The notes under the pieces: model-generated
Told to the model about the DNA's origin: nothing
Databases searched by the model: none
The model's input: the letters and a program-made list of their open reading frames with translations, nothing else
Part shown: piece by piece, positions 17,452-27,391 of the stretch
Position numbering within the stretch: the first letter of the stretch is position 1
Layout: every line of letters starts with the position of its first letter
Translations under genes and position numbers: made by a program
Source of the DNA: Acinetobacter colistiniresistens
Lineage (GTDB): Bacteria; Pseudomonadota; Gammaproteobacteria; Pseudomonadales; Moraxellaceae
Length of the DNA stretch: 64,000 bases
Direction of reading: 5' to 3'
Assembly: GCF_024582815.1 (NCBI RefSeq)
Contig: NZ_CP102099.1
Location: forward strand, 744,001 to 808,000

Positions 17452-18747
17452 TTAGTTTTTGTCTTTTAAATTAAACAGCAAGTTTAGGAAAATCGCAGCA
17501 AAAGTTGCAGTGCCGATCCCACCTAAATTGAAGCTACCAAATAACAATTCAAAGTTACCTGCGCCGAGGATAATCGTAACAGAAGCGATGATCAGGTTTT
17601 TATTGTTTGAGAAATCGACTTTGTTTTCGATCCAGATTTTCGCACCTGCAATGGTAATCAGACCAAACACCACAATCGATGCGCCAGTGAGTACCGCATT
17701 TGGAATGGTGCTGATGACGGCACCAAATTTAGGGGAAAGGCCCAAGAAAATAGCAAACACACCAGCAATCACAAAGACCAGCGTCGAGTAAACGCGAGTG
17801 ACAGCCATCACCCCAATGTTCTCGCCATAGGTGGTCATTCCGGGTGCTCCGACACCGCCTGATAAGGTGGTTGCAACGCCATCGGCAACAAAAGCTTTAC
17901 CCAGTTGCGGTGTGAGGTTTTCACCTGTCATTGCGCCAACGGCTTTGATATGGCCCAGATTTTCTGCCACCAAAATTAGTGCTACGGGTGCAATGATCAG
18001 AATCGCATTTAAATCAAAAGTTGGGTGTGACAAGCTCGGAATACCGAACCAAGGCGCGGCCGAGATTTGGGAGAAATCAATCGGTTTGCCATAACCTAAA
18101 CCATTACTGGCGATTGCATAAATCGCATAGGCAATTAAAAGGCCAATTAGCAGTAATAGACGTTGTAATAGCCCTTTGGTAAAGACGGCGATGATGCCCA
18201 TGCTGAGTACCGTAATCAGCGCCATCCACATTTCAAACGGCTGACCTGCAACCGCTTTGATGGTCACGGGAGCCAGATTAAGGCCAATAATCATGACGAT
18301 CGCACCTGTCACCACAGGGGGCATCAGTTTCTCAATCCAGCGTGTACCAGTCAGCATCACTGCAAAACCGATGAGGGCATAAACAATCCCGCAGACCACG
18401 ATCCCGCCCAAAGCGACTGACAGGTTTGGATTGGTACCCGAGCCGGTAATATGACCTGTTGCTGCCGCAACCACCCCGATAAAAGCAAAACTTGAACCTA
18501 AATAACTCGGAACACGACCACCTGTCATAAAGAAGAACAGGATGGTACAGATTCCTGACATTAAGATGGCCAGATTGGGGCTAAAGCCCATCAATAAAGG
18601 TGCAAGGACGGTTGAACCGAACATTGCAAATGCATGTTGGACCCCGAGCACCGCACTTTGTAAGGGCGGTAAATATTCATTTGTTGCAACAGGGCGATGA
18701 TCAACCTGTCCCTGATACGGCTGCCATTTTGGAAACCAACTTGACAT
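17452..18747 (-). CDS. RutG-like NCS2 uracil/xanthine permease
   Basis: A 431-residue inner-membrane transporter with about 14 hydrophobic segments, family NCS2/NAT (SLC23). The family signature region reads GGRVPSYLGSSFAFIGVV near residues 75-95, and GVQHAFAMFGSTVL near residue 38. From memory it resembles E. coli RutG (pyrimidine permease) more than UraA, for instance in LMPPVVTGAIVMIIGLNLAP. No rut catabolic genes lie nearby, so it may serve general uracil or xanthine uptake. It stands alone with its own terminator. Confidence 0.85.
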   Translation of the reverse strand: MSSWFPKWQPYQGQVDHRPVATNEYLPPLQSAVLGVQHAFAMFGSTVLAPLLMGFSPNLAILMSGICTILFFFMTGGRVPSYLGSSFAFIGVVAAATGHITGSGTNPNLSVALGGIVVCGIVYALIGFAVMLTGTRWIEKLMPPVVTGAIVMIIGLNLAPVTIKAVAGQPFEMWMALITVLSMGIIAVFTKGLLQRLLLLIGLLIAYAIYAIASNGLGYGKPIDFSQISAAPWFGIPSLSHPTFDLNAILIIAPVALILVAENLGHIKAVGAMTGENLTPQLGKAFVADGVATTLSGGVGAPGMTTYGENIGVMAVTRVYSTLVFVIAGVFAIFLGLSPKFGAVISTIPNAVLTGASIVVFGLITIAGAKIWIENKVDFSNNKNLIIASVTIILGAGNFELLFGSFNLGGIGTATFAAIFLNLLFNLKDKN

Positions 18748-19053
18748 AAATTAGACTCATTATGTGATATCAGCGCGTATGATACCCTGTCTTAAAACGC
18801 GCTTTCACCTATAAGTCATTGAGGGGATTGCCAGATCAGCCTTTTAGCGTTTGTATTTTTACCTTTTGGTAAAATTTATTTCAAAATAAGCGTGTGGATT
18901 TATTATTGATTTTGTCGAGATTATTTGAAAAGTTAAATATCTTATTTTCAAAATAATTTTTTGAATTTTTCTCATTTTTTATTGAAATGGCATATTTTGC
19001 CAGCCTTGCCATCAACAGGAGCCTTTCTATTGATGGCAAGGCTGAGGTGCGAC
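18748..19053. other. Intergenic region with a long hairpin at the ppc end
   Basis: 306 bases between permease and ppc. The permease promoter must be here on the minus strand, but no clear -10/-35 pair was chosen. The AT-rich part (18840-18990) shows no gene. The ppc-proximal end carries the hairpin at 19002-19043. Confidence 0.5.
19002..19043 (-). terminator. Long hairpin after ppc
   Basis: A perfect 14-bp inverted repeat, AGCCTTGCCATCAA (19002-19015) and TTGATGGCAAGGCT (19030-19043), around a 14-base loop. It starts 10 bases after the ppc stop on the minus strand. There is no U-run behind it, so it may be an RNA-stabilising or Rho-assisted end rather than a classic intrinsic terminator. Confidence 0.7.
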
Positions 19054-21735
19054 TTAACCTGTGTTACGCAGACCTGCGGCAATCCCTGCAATACTGACCA
19101 TGAGGGCATGATCGACAGGGCTGTGTTCGGTCTGGTGTTCGGCCAGATACAGGCGGCGACGTTTCATCAACTCGGCTTGGAGTAAATGTAACGGCAATAA
19201 ATACGGTTTACGCACCTGCATGGACTGATCCAGTACATCATTATTACTCAGCAGTTTCGATTCCCCTTTCAGGCTGAGCAGGGTATCCACTGCATTTTGT
19301 AAGCGTTGCCGTAATTCCACGCCAAGCACTTTTAAATCCTGATCTTGGGTTAGATGAGATTCATAATACAGGGCAATATCAGCATCGGATTTAGACAACA
19401 CCATTTCCAGCATATCAATCAAAGTCTGGAAATATGGCCATTGTTCCAGCATCTCGTTTAAGGTGCTTTTATGTTGCTCGTGCACCTGATTAATCGCGGT
19501 ACCTGTCCCCAGCCAAGCCGGTAGCATCAAGCGGATTTGAGTCCATGCAAATACCCAAGGAATGGCGCGCAGCGATTCAATACCACCACTGACTTTACGC
19601 TTAGCAGGACGTGAACCGAGTGGTAGCATTTGTAATTCCAGCTCAGGTGTGACGGTACGCAGGTAGCTGACAAAGTTAGGATTTTCACGCACGGTTTGAC
19701 GATACACTTTGACCGATAAATCCGTCATGTGGTTCATTAGCTCACGCCATTCCTGTTTCGGTTCGGGTGGCGGCAACAAGGTCGCCTCTAAAGTCGCTGC
19801 GGTATAAATTTCCAGATTTTGTAGCGCGATACCTTCCAAGCCGAATTTGAAGCGAATCATCTCACCTTGTTCGGTCACACGGATGGCACCAGAAATTGAA
19901 CCTGGTGGTTGTGAAAACAGGGCTTGCTGCGTTGGCGCACCGCCACGGCTAATAGAACCACCACGACCATGGAACAGGGTCAATTGCACACCATGCTGTT
20001 TGGCGATGGCGGTCAGCTCTTCCTGAGCACGATATTGCGCCCAGTTGGCCGACATAAAGCCAGCATCTTTGGCTGAATCTGAGTAACCAATCATCACTTC
20101 ATGTTTGCCTTGAATATGCTGTTTGTACCAATGCATATTGAACAAGGTATTCATGGTTTTGGCCGCGCCGTCCAGATCCTTTAAGGTTTCAAATAAAGGC
20201 ACCACACGCAGTGGATGTTGAATCCCAGCCTCTTTTTGCAGCAGCAACACGGCCAGCACATCACTTGGATATTCTGCCATGGAAATAATATAGGCACCCA
20301 AGCTCTCGGTGGGCTGTTCCGCCAAAGTGCGCATGGTAGCAAACACTTCCAGAACATCGGGGTGTTGAATCAGGCTGCCTTCAGGTTCATTGAAGAATTT
20401 CGGTAATAATGGGCGCTTGCTCTGTAATTCTTGAATCAGAAAGTTCTGACGTGCTTGTTCGGTCCATGATTCAAAATTACCCAGACCTAAATATTCGGTA
20501 ATCGCAGAAATGGCTTGGCGATGGCGGCCGGACTCCTGACGGATATCCAGTTTGAGCAGTTCAATGCCGAAGCAATTGACGCGATAAATAAAATCCAGCA
20601 ATTGCCCATTGGCAATCTCGGCCAGATTGCTGTCGATCAGTGAGCGGTAGCAGAGGAGCAATGGCGCCAACAATTCATCTTTGCTTTTGATGATATTGCT
20701 GTCATCGGCTTCAGTGCCTTGAAGGCGGTGTGCCAACCACGAACGGGTGGCTTTTAAACGCTCACGGGTGTCACGTAAATATTCACGATAGGGCTCAGGG
20801 TGTTCATAGCCCAATGCTTGAGTCAGTTCTTCAGAACAGCTCTGAATTGACAATTCCCAACGTAGATTTTCAATATCACGCAGGTATAGGTCGGCTGCTT
20901 GCCAACGTGATAACCACAATACTTCTTGGGTCACCTGATGGGTGACATTCGGGTTGCCATCACGGTCACCGCCCATCCAGGAGGCAAAACGAATCGGTGC
21001 GATGTGCAGGGGTAAGGCTTGCGCACAATGTTGCTGGGTCAGCTCATTCAGTTCGCGTACAAATTTAGGTACGGCATTCCAGAGCGATTGTTCTATCGTA
21101 GCAAAGCCCCATTTGGCTTCATCGACAGGGGTTGGACGATGCTGGCGGATTTCATCGGTTTGCCATGCGGAGCTAACCAGTTGTTTCAGGGTGGCGATGG
21201 TCTGTTGACGTTCTTTGGGTGTCAGCTTTTGCTGATCGAGTTGTGATAGGCAATCGGTAATATCATCATATTTTTGAATAAGAGTACGGCGGCTGACTTC
21301 AGTTGGATGAGCCGTTAGCACCAGTTCAATTTTTAAATCACAGATCTGTTGAAACAGTTGCTTTGCGTTGATCTGTTGGGTTTTGAATTTTTCAAATAGA
21401 TGCGGGAGCGGATTTGGACTGGGTGCATGTTCATCAAACTCGGCCTGACGACGGCTACGTACCACATGATACTGTTCAGCAATATTGGCGAAGTTAAGAA
21501 AATGTGAGAATGCGCGAGTCAGTGGCAAAATCTCTTCATCTTTTAAACCGAGAAACAATTGTTCGAGCTGTTTTTCCGCTTCGATCTGGCCGTCACGTGC
21601 GCCTTTGGCTAATGCCCGAATTTGCTCAATCTGATTAAACAAATCTTGCCCAGCATGTTGCTTTAAGGTCTCTCCAAGTAAATTGCCGAGTAAACGGACA
21701 TCTTCACGTAGTGGAGCAGTGATTTGCTGAATCAT
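19054..21735 (-). CDS. ppc: Phosphoenolpyruvate carboxylase
   Basis: An 893-residue cytosolic enzyme that adds bicarbonate to PEP to make oxaloacetate, refilling the TCA cycle. Catalytic His143 lies in VLTAHPTEVSRRT. Other family motifs are GYSDSAKDAGF, FHGRGGSISRGG (the phosphate-binding loop) and the C-terminal end GIAAGLRNTG. Length is normal. Monocistronic; the end hairpin is annotated separately. Start ATG at 21735 has an AGGAGAATT ribosome site. Confidence 0.98.
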   Translation of the reverse strand: MIQQITAPLREDVRLLGNLLGETLKQHAGQDLFNQIEQIRALAKGARDGQIEAEKQLEQLFLGLKDEEILPLTRAFSHFLNFANIAEQYHVVRSRRQAEFDEHAPSPNPLPHLFEKFKTQQINAKQLFQQICDLKIELVLTAHPTEVSRRTLIQKYDDITDCLSQLDQQKLTPKERQQTIATLKQLVSSAWQTDEIRQHRPTPVDEAKWGFATIEQSLWNAVPKFVRELNELTQQHCAQALPLHIAPIRFASWMGGDRDGNPNVTHQVTQEVLWLSRWQAADLYLRDIENLRWELSIQSCSEELTQALGYEHPEPYREYLRDTRERLKATRSWLAHRLQGTEADDSNIIKSKDELLAPLLLCYRSLIDSNLAEIANGQLLDFIYRVNCFGIELLKLDIRQESGRHRQAISAITEYLGLGNFESWTEQARQNFLIQELQSKRPLLPKFFNEPEGSLIQHPDVLEVFATMRTLAEQPTESLGAYIISMAEYPSDVLAVLLLQKEAGIQHPLRVVPLFETLKDLDGAAKTMNTLFNMHWYKQHIQGKHEVMIGYSDSAKDAGFMSANWAQYRAQEELTAIAKQHGVQLTLFHGRGGSISRGGAPTQQALFSQPPGSISGAIRVTEQGEMIRFKFGLEGIALQNLEIYTAATLEATLLPPPEPKQEWRELMNHMTDLSVKVYRQTVRENPNFVSYLRTVTPELELQMLPLGSRPAKRKVSGGIESLRAIPWVFAWTQIRLMLPAWLGTGTAINQVHEQHKSTLNEMLEQWPYFQTLIDMLEMVLSKSDADIALYYESHLTQDQDLKVLGVELRQRLQNAVDTLLSLKGESKLLSNNDVLDQSMQVRKPYLLPLHLLQAELMKRRRLYLAEHQTEHSPVDHALMVSIAGIAAGLRNTG

Positions 21736-21818
21736 TCTAATTCTCCTGTTGTTCTCACTCGACTATAGCGCGATTGCGAGACATTCCAAGAGCAGAACGT
21801 AAAAAATGTGAATATTCT

Positions 21819-22442
21819 CTAATTTTTCGGTTGATATTTAAGCAAAAAAATCTCAATCGCGTGCTGAATCATCTGGTCAATTTCAGTTGCTGTTGGCACA
21901 GGGGCTAGACCCAGTAACACTTGTTGATGACGGATGCCCAACATTAGCGAGATGATCAGCTCAGTTTGTTTTATCGGTTCATCGGCTTGAATAAATTTAA
22001 AGGCGATGGCTTGCTCGAAAAAATCACACCAGACATGGCACATGCGGCTATGCGAGGCATCAAAGAATTGTTTGGCTAACGGACTTTGTTCGGCCGCCAA
22101 TTCAAACAGCAAGCAGTCCAGTTTCAAGGCTTCTGGCAGATAAATAATACTTAAAGCCCGGTGGCACATCAGTACCAAGGCCTGCTTAAAGTCGGAATCC
22201 GCAGTGAGTTCAAACTGTTTGGCACGAATCGATTCTTCACAGCTTTCTTCAATCGCGCACATAAACAGATTACTTTTGTCCTGAAAGTGATTGTACACCG
22301 TGAGTTTGGTGACGCCCGCTTCTTTGGCAATCTGATTCATATTGGTGGCGTGATAGCCCATTTTTAAAAAAATAGATTTTGCGGCTTGTAAAATTTTGGC
22401 TCTTTTCTCTAAATCTTTAGGACGGCCACTGCTGATTTGCAC
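21819..22442 (-). CDS. TetR-family repressor of an RND pump
   Basis: A 207-residue TetR/AcrR-type regulator. The HTH lies at about residues 30-50 (MNQIAKEAGVTKLTVYNHF), and the rest is the helical ligand domain. It is divergent from an adaptor and RND permease pair; the 151-base gap holds a near-perfect 38-bp palindrome that should be its operator. By analogy it represses both the pump and itself and is released by a pump substrate. Confidence 0.9.
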   Translation of the reverse strand: MQISSGRPKDLEKRAKILQAAKSIFLKMGYHATNMNQIAKEAGVTKLTVYNHFQDKSNLFMCAIEESCEESIRAKQFELTADSDFKQALVLMCHRALSIIYLPEALKLDCLLFELAAEQSPLAKQFFDASHSRMCHVWCDFFEQAIAFKFIQADEPIKQTELIISLMLGIRHQQVLLGLAPVPTATEIDQMIQHAIEIFLLKYQPKN

Positions 22443-22491
22443 GTTATCGTTCTCTGTTAATCAATTTTAAAAATCAGAATTCTAGCTTTAT

Positions 22492-22529
22492 TTTTTAATT
22501 AATGTACCCATGAGTATATTAATTAAAAA
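22492..22529. promoter_or_regulatory. Probable TetR operator
   Basis: The left arm TTTTTAATTAATGTAC (22492-22507) is the reverse complement of the right arm GTATATTAATTAAAAA (22514-22529) except for one base; the spacer is CCATGA. A TATGAT or GATAAT -10-like element follows at about 22539-22547, so the palindrome would cover the -35 region of the pump promoter. Confidence 0.8.
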
Positions 22530-22593
22530 TAAACAATCTATGATAATGCTCATATCACGCCTTAAAAATCAATTTGAATAAGAGCGCCATTAG

Positions 22594-23694
22594 ATGAATC
22601 AGATCAATCGTATCATATTGGGCTTACTGGTTGTCAGTAGTGTAGTCCTCAGTGCTTGCCAAAAAGAAACACCCAAGACTGAAGAAATCCCTTATGTCAT
22701 GGTGACCCAGCCGAATAGCAATCATATCGAGCAAAAGAGCTATGCGGGGAATGTACAGGCACGGCAGCAAACGGCTTTGGCTTTCCGTGTCGGGGGACAG
22801 ATTACCGAACGTTATGTCGATGTCGGTGATCGGGTGAAAGTCGGGCAGGTGCTGGCCAAGCTGGATGTCAAAGATGCACAACTGCAAATGAATGCAGCCA
22901 AGGCACAGTTACAGAGCGCCGAAGCAGCGGCCAAAATTGCCGCTGAAGAATATCAGCGTTATCAGCAACTTCTACCTGTCAATGCCGTGAGTCGCTCACA
23001 ATTTGATGCGGTCAAGAATCAATATGAATCGGCACAAGCCAGTTTGCAGCAGGCCCGTTCGAATTATCAAGTGTCCTCAAACCAGACGGGCTATAACCAG
23101 CTGATTTCGAATAAGAATGGGGTGATTACCCAACGCCAAATTGAGATTGGACAAGTGCTTGCCGCAGGGCAGGCGGCCTATCAATTGGCGATTGATGGGG
23201 AGCGTGAGGTGGTTTTCGGAGTACCTGAACAAGCCGTCAGTACCATCAAAGTCGGGCAACCGGTATGGGTGACCTTGTGGTCGCAACCCGACGCCCGTTT
23301 TGCGGCCAAAGTGCGGGAAGTATCACCCGCTGCCGATCAGTCACGAACTTTCACCGTTAAGGTGTCTTTGCTTGAAGGGCAGTCCAGCATTCAACTAGGT
23401 CAAAGTGCACGGGTATTTTTTGTTGCACATGACAACAATGTTTTGAGCGTGCCGTTATCCAGTGTTACCGCCAATGATCAGCAAGCCTATGTCTGGGTGG
23501 TCAATGCCAATCAAACCATTCGTAAAGTGCCTGTGACCTTGGGCAACTATGCACGTGACAGTGTCCCTGTGCTCTCGGGCTTAAAAGCCACGGATTGGGT
23601 GGTGGTTGGCGGAGTACACTTATTGCGTGAGCAACAAAAGATTCATCCGGTTGATCGTGATAATCGCGATGTTAGTGTCAAAACGGGAGGTTAA
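22594..23694 (+). CDS. RND efflux periplasmic adaptor lipoprotein
   Basis: A 366-residue membrane fusion protein. The signal peptide ends in the lipobox LSAC, so Cys22 should be lipidated and the protein anchored to the inner membrane. After it come a beta-barrel/lipoyl half (ALAFRVGGQITERYVDVGDRVKVGQVLAKLD), an alpha-hairpin (about 95-150), the second lipoyl half and a membrane-proximal domain. It links the RND permease to an outer-membrane channel. It is 2 bases upstream of the permease gene. No outer-membrane factor gene is adjacent. Confidence 0.93.
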   Translation: MNQINRIILGLLVVSSVVLSACQKETPKTEEIPYVMVTQPNSNHIEQKSYAGNVQARQQTALAFRVGGQITERYVDVGDRVKVGQVLAKLDVKDAQLQMNAAKAQLQSAEAAAKIAAEEYQRYQQLLPVNAVSRSQFDAVKNQYESAQASLQQARSNYQVSSNQTGYNQLISNKNGVITQRQIEIGQVLAAGQAAYQLAIDGEREVVFGVPEQAVSTIKVGQPVWVTLWSQPDARFAAKVREVSPAADQSRTFTVKVSLLEGQSSIQLGQSARVFFVAHDNNVLSVPLSSVTANDQQAYVWVVNANQTIRKVPVTLGNYARDSVPVLSGLKATDWVVVGGVHLLREQQKIHPVDRDNRDVSVKTGG

Positions 23695-23696
23695 AG

Positions 23697-26600
23697 ATGA
23701 AATTTAACCTTTCAGAATGGGCGCTTAAGAATAAAGGCATCATCCTTTATTTTATGCTGTTGCTTGGCATCGTGGGCATTATGTCCTATTCCAAGTTGTC
23801 ACAAAGTGAAGATCCACCGTTTACCTTTAAAGTCATGGTGGTACAGACCTATTGGCCGGGAGCAACGGCCAAGGAAGTCTCGACGCTGGTGACCGACCGC
23901 ATTGAAAAAGAATTAATGACCACCGGGCAATATGACCGCATCATGGCCTATTCGCGGCCAGGTGAATCGTTGGTGACCTTTGTCGCCAAAGACAGTTTGC
24001 CTTCGAGCGCCATTCCTGATGTCTGGTATAACGTGCGTAAAAAGGTCAATGATATTCGTTCACAATTGCCGAGTGGTGTACAAGGACCGTTCTTTAATGA
24101 TGAGTTTGGCGATACCTTCGGTAACATCTATGTACTGACAGGGCACGACTTTGACTATGCGGTGATGAAAGAATATGCCGACCGTTTGCAGCTGCAATTG
24201 CAACGGGTTAAAGATGTCAGCAAGGTTAATCTGGTGGGTCTGCAAGATCAGAAAATCTGGGTTGAGCTATCAAATACCAAGGCGGTGCAGTTAGGTGTGC
24301 CTGTTAGCGCCATTCAGGAAGCGATTCAAAAACAAAATGATATGGCAGGTGCAGGTTTTTTTGAAACCGGCACAGACCGGATTCAAATTCGGGTCAGCGG
24401 GCATTTACACAGTATTGATGATCTGAAAAAAATGCCGTTGCTGGTGGGAGATAAAACCATTCAGCTGGGGGATGTGGCAGAGGTTTATCGTGGTTTTAGT
24501 GAACCTGCGCAACCGCGCATGCGTTTTATGGGCGAAAACGGTATCGGAATTGCAGTCTCGATGCGCAAAGGGGGAGACATTATTGCGCTCGGTAAAAATC
24601 TGGAAACCGAATTCAACCGCCTGCAAAAAAGCTTGCCTTTGGGCATGAAGCTGCAAAAAGTTTCGGATCAGCCAGTCGCCGTACAACGCAGTATTCACGA
24701 GTTCTTAAAAGTTCTGGCTGAAGCAGTAATCATTGTTTTATTGGTGAGTTTCTTCTCGCTCGGTTTCCGTACTGGTTTGGTGGTGGCGCTGTCTATTCCA
24801 TTGGTACTGGCCATGACCTTTGCAGGCATGAATCTGTTTGATGTCGGGTTGCATAAGATTTCACTGGGAGCATTGATTCTGGCACTGGGCTTGCTGGTTG
24901 ATGATGCCATTATCGCCGTGGAAATGATGGCGATTAAAATGGAACAAGGCTACAGCCGCCTTAAAGCTGCGGGTTTTGCTTGGCAAACCACCGCCTTTCC
25001 AATGCTGACGGGGACATTAATTACAGCCGCCGGATTTTTGCCGATTGCTACGGCGCAATCTGGGACGGGGGAATATACCCGTTCTATTTTCCAAGTGGTG
25101 ACCATTGCGCTGATGGTGTCATGGATCGCGGCAGTGTTATTTGTACCGTATTTGGGTGAAAAATTATTACCCGACTTCAGCAAACAGAAGCAACAAGCCG
25201 CGTGGTACTTACGCTTGTGGGCAAGATTGCGCAAGCAACCTACACCTATCGTGGAAGCACATGGTCAGCATCATGACCCGTATCAGTCCAGATTTTATCA
25301 ATCTTTCCGCCGTGTGGTGGAAATCTGTATTAGCTATCGTAAAACCGTGATTGCCGTGACAGTCGGGCTCTTTGTGCTATCGGTCGCGATGTTTAAATTG
25401 GTGCCACAACAGTTCTTCCCGCCATCGAATCGGGCTGAAATTTTGGTGGATTTAAAACTGGAAGAAGGTGCATCACTGACCGCCACGGAACAGGCCGTGC
25501 ATAAGGTGGAACAGTTCCTGTCTAAACAAAAAGGCATTGATAACTATGTGGCCTATGTCGGTACTGGGTCACCGCGTTTCTATTTGCCTTTAGATCAGCA
25601 ATTGCCGCAAGCCAGTTTTGCCCAGTTTGTGGTATTGGCTTCGTCGTTGGACGATCGTGATGAAATTCGCCGCTCTCTGGACCAACAGATTAAGCAGTTA
25701 TTGCCTCAAGTACGAACTCGCGTGTCTTTATTGGAAAATGGCCCCCCAGTCGGTTATCCATTGCAGTATCGTGTCTCTGGTGAAGATTTGGGGACGGTGC
25801 GTCAATGGGCGCAGAAAGTGGCTAAAGTGCTGAGTCAAGACCCGAATACCACCAATGTACATCTGGATTGGGGTGAGCCGAGCAAAATCATTGCCATTGA
25901 AATTGATCAGGATCGTGCACGTCAAATGGGCGTTTCCAGTGTTGATTTGGCCAATTTCCTCAATGCTTCGGTCACGGGTGCGGTGATGAATCAATATCGT
26001 GAAAAGCGTGAATTGATTGAAATCCGTTTGCGTGGTGATAAATCAGAACGGGTTGAAGTGGCTTCTTTAGCCAGTTTGGCCGTCCCGACCAGCAAGGGCA
26101 CCACCGTACCTTTGGCTCAAATTGCCACAATCGAACCCCGTTTTGAAGAAGGCTTGATCTGGCACCGCAATCGTTTGCCGACCATTACTGTTCGTGCTGA
26201 TATTCGGACCCATTTACAACCCGCCACGGTGGTACAGCAGCTGGCTGATCAGATGCAGCGTTTACGTGCTGATTTACCAAGCGGTTATCTGCTTGAAGTG
26301 GGGGGCACGGTCGAAGAGTCAGCCAAAGGACAAAACTCGGTCAATGCGGGTATGCCCTTATTCTTGGCGGTGGTGATGACCTTATTGATGATTCAATTGC
26401 GTAGTATGTCACGGGCGACCATTGTGTTACTGACAGCCCCTTTGGGATTGATCGGTGTGGTGGCGTTCCTGTTATTGTTGAATAAGCCCTTTGGTTTTGT
26501 GGCAATGCTAGGCACGATTGCACTGTCAGGCATGATTATGCGCAACTCGCTGATCTTGATTGATCAGATCGAGCAGGATATTCAGGCAGGGCATGAGCCG

Positions 26601-26825
26601 TGGGACGCGGTGATTGATGCGACCATGCGTCGTTTCCGTCCCATTGTGCTGACTGCACTGGCTGCGGTATTGGCCATGATCCCGTTATCACGCAGTATTT
26701 TCTTTGGTCCGATGGCCGTTGCGATTATGGGCGGATTGATTGTTGCCACATTATTGACCTTATTTTTCCTGCCTGCGCTCTACGCGGCATGGTTTAAGGT
26801 CAAAAAAACAACACAACTATCGTAA
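23697..26825 (+). CDS. RND efflux permease, TriC-like
   Basis: A 1042-residue inner-membrane proton-driven pump with the duplicated RND layout: TM1, a large periplasmic loop, TM2-6, then TM7, a second loop and TM8-12. The proton-relay aspartates are visible in LGLLVDDAIIAVEMM (TM4). The N-terminus NLSEWAL, the segment EDPPFTFKVMVVQ and GVQGPFFNDEFGDTFG resemble, from memory, Pseudomonas TriC rather than AcrB. TriC uses two adaptors, but only one is encoded here. Substrates are unknown. Regulation by the divergent TetR is likely. Confidence 0.93.
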   Translation: MKFNLSEWALKNKGIILYFMLLLGIVGIMSYSKLSQSEDPPFTFKVMVVQTYWPGATAKEVSTLVTDRIEKELMTTGQYDRIMAYSRPGESLVTFVAKDSLPSSAIPDVWYNVRKKVNDIRSQLPSGVQGPFFNDEFGDTFGNIYVLTGHDFDYAVMKEYADRLQLQLQRVKDVSKVNLVGLQDQKIWVELSNTKAVQLGVPVSAIQEAIQKQNDMAGAGFFETGTDRIQIRVSGHLHSIDDLKKMPLLVGDKTIQLGDVAEVYRGFSEPAQPRMRFMGENGIGIAVSMRKGGDIIALGKNLETEFNRLQKSLPLGMKLQKVSDQPVAVQRSIHEFLKVLAEAVIIVLLVSFFSLGFRTGLVVALSIPLVLAMTFAGMNLFDVGLHKISLGALILALGLLVDDAIIAVEMMAIKMEQGYSRLKAAGFAWQTTAFPMLTGTLITAAGFLPIATAQSGTGEYTRSIFQVVTIALMVSWIAAVLFVPYLGEKLLPDFSKQKQQAAWYLRLWARLRKQPTPIVEAHGQHHDPYQSRFYQSFRRVVEICISYRKTVIAVTVGLFVLSVAMFKLVPQQFFPPSNRAEILVDLKLEEGASLTATEQAVHKVEQFLSKQKGIDNYVAYVGTGSPRFYLPLDQQLPQASFAQFVVLASSLDDRDEIRRSLDQQIKQLLPQVRTRVSLLENGPPVGYPLQYRVSGEDLGTVRQWAQKVAKVLSQDPNTTNVHLDWGEPSKIIAIEIDQDRARQMGVSSVDLANFLNASVTGAVMNQYREKRELIEIRLRGDKSERVEVASLASLAVPTSKGTTVPLAQIATIEPRFEEGLIWHRNRLPTITVRADIRTHLQPATVVQQLADQMQRLRADLPSGYLLEVGGTVEESAKGQNSVNAGMPLFLAVVMTLLMIQLRSMSRATIVLLTAPLGLIGVVAFLLLLNKPFGFVAMLGTIALSGMIMRNSLILIDQIEQDIQAGHEPWDAVIDATMRRFRPIVLTALAAVLAMIPLSRSIFFGPMAVAIMGGLIVATLLTLFFLPALYAAWFKVKKTTQLS

Positions 26826-26958
26826 TTATTTTGTGAATAAAGGTGCGAAACATTGAAAATTTCAATATAGTAGCACCTATATTTTAAGACCAAAAAATAA
26901 TTGAATTTCATTGCATGATAAATTCTGCAAGATGCAGTGAATCGAGGTGATATAGAGC

Positions 26959-27336
26959 ATGGGGCAAGACAATATTGAGCAGCATCGCCGCTATGTGGCG
27001 ATTTCTTACGTGTTCATGTTTCTTGCATTATTTACAATCGTGTTTGCAGCGTTTGCATACCTGTTAGCACGAAAAGTTGCAATTGTGGATAATGCTGAAG
27101 TATGGATACATGCGCATGCACTCTGGATTATGCGTAATGTGCTGTTATTTCTGGTGATGGCGTTCTTTGCAGCTCTATGGTTTATTCCACTGTTCTTTTT
27201 CGCATGGAACAGCATTCTCTGGGTTACCGCAATGACGGTTGCCGGTGTGGTGTTTAGTTCGATTGCATGGTTGTTTTTATTGAATGCATGGTTAAAAGGT
27301 ATTGCCAAATACTTTAAAAATAAAGCAGTTTTTTAA
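26959..27336 (+). CDS. Small integral membrane protein
   Basis: A 125-residue protein with four hydrophobic segments (about 12-36, 49-72, 74-88 and 89-110) and a basic C-terminal tail ending KGIAKYFKNKAVF. The N-terminus MGQDNIEQHRRY is hydrophilic. I do not recognise a named family. It stands alone between the pump and dnaJ. The GAGGTG site 9 bases before ATG is good. A terminator overlaps its stop codon. Confidence 0.75.
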   Translation: MGQDNIEQHRRYVAISYVFMFLALFTIVFAAFAYLLARKVAIVDNAEVWIHAHALWIMRNVLLFLVMAFFAALWFIPLFFFAWNSILWVTAMTVAGVVFSSIAWLFLLNAWLKGIAKYFKNKAVF

Positions 27337-27350
27337 TTTTCTGCTTTTTT
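27322..27350 (+). terminator. Terminator overlapping the end of the small membrane protein gene
   Basis: The arms AAAGCAG and CTGCTTT enclose a 12-base AT loop that includes the stop codon; a T-run follows. Confidence 0.65.
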
Positions 27351-27391
27351 ATTGCAATAGACCTTGTAAATTTATCGTACAGTCCCTATTA

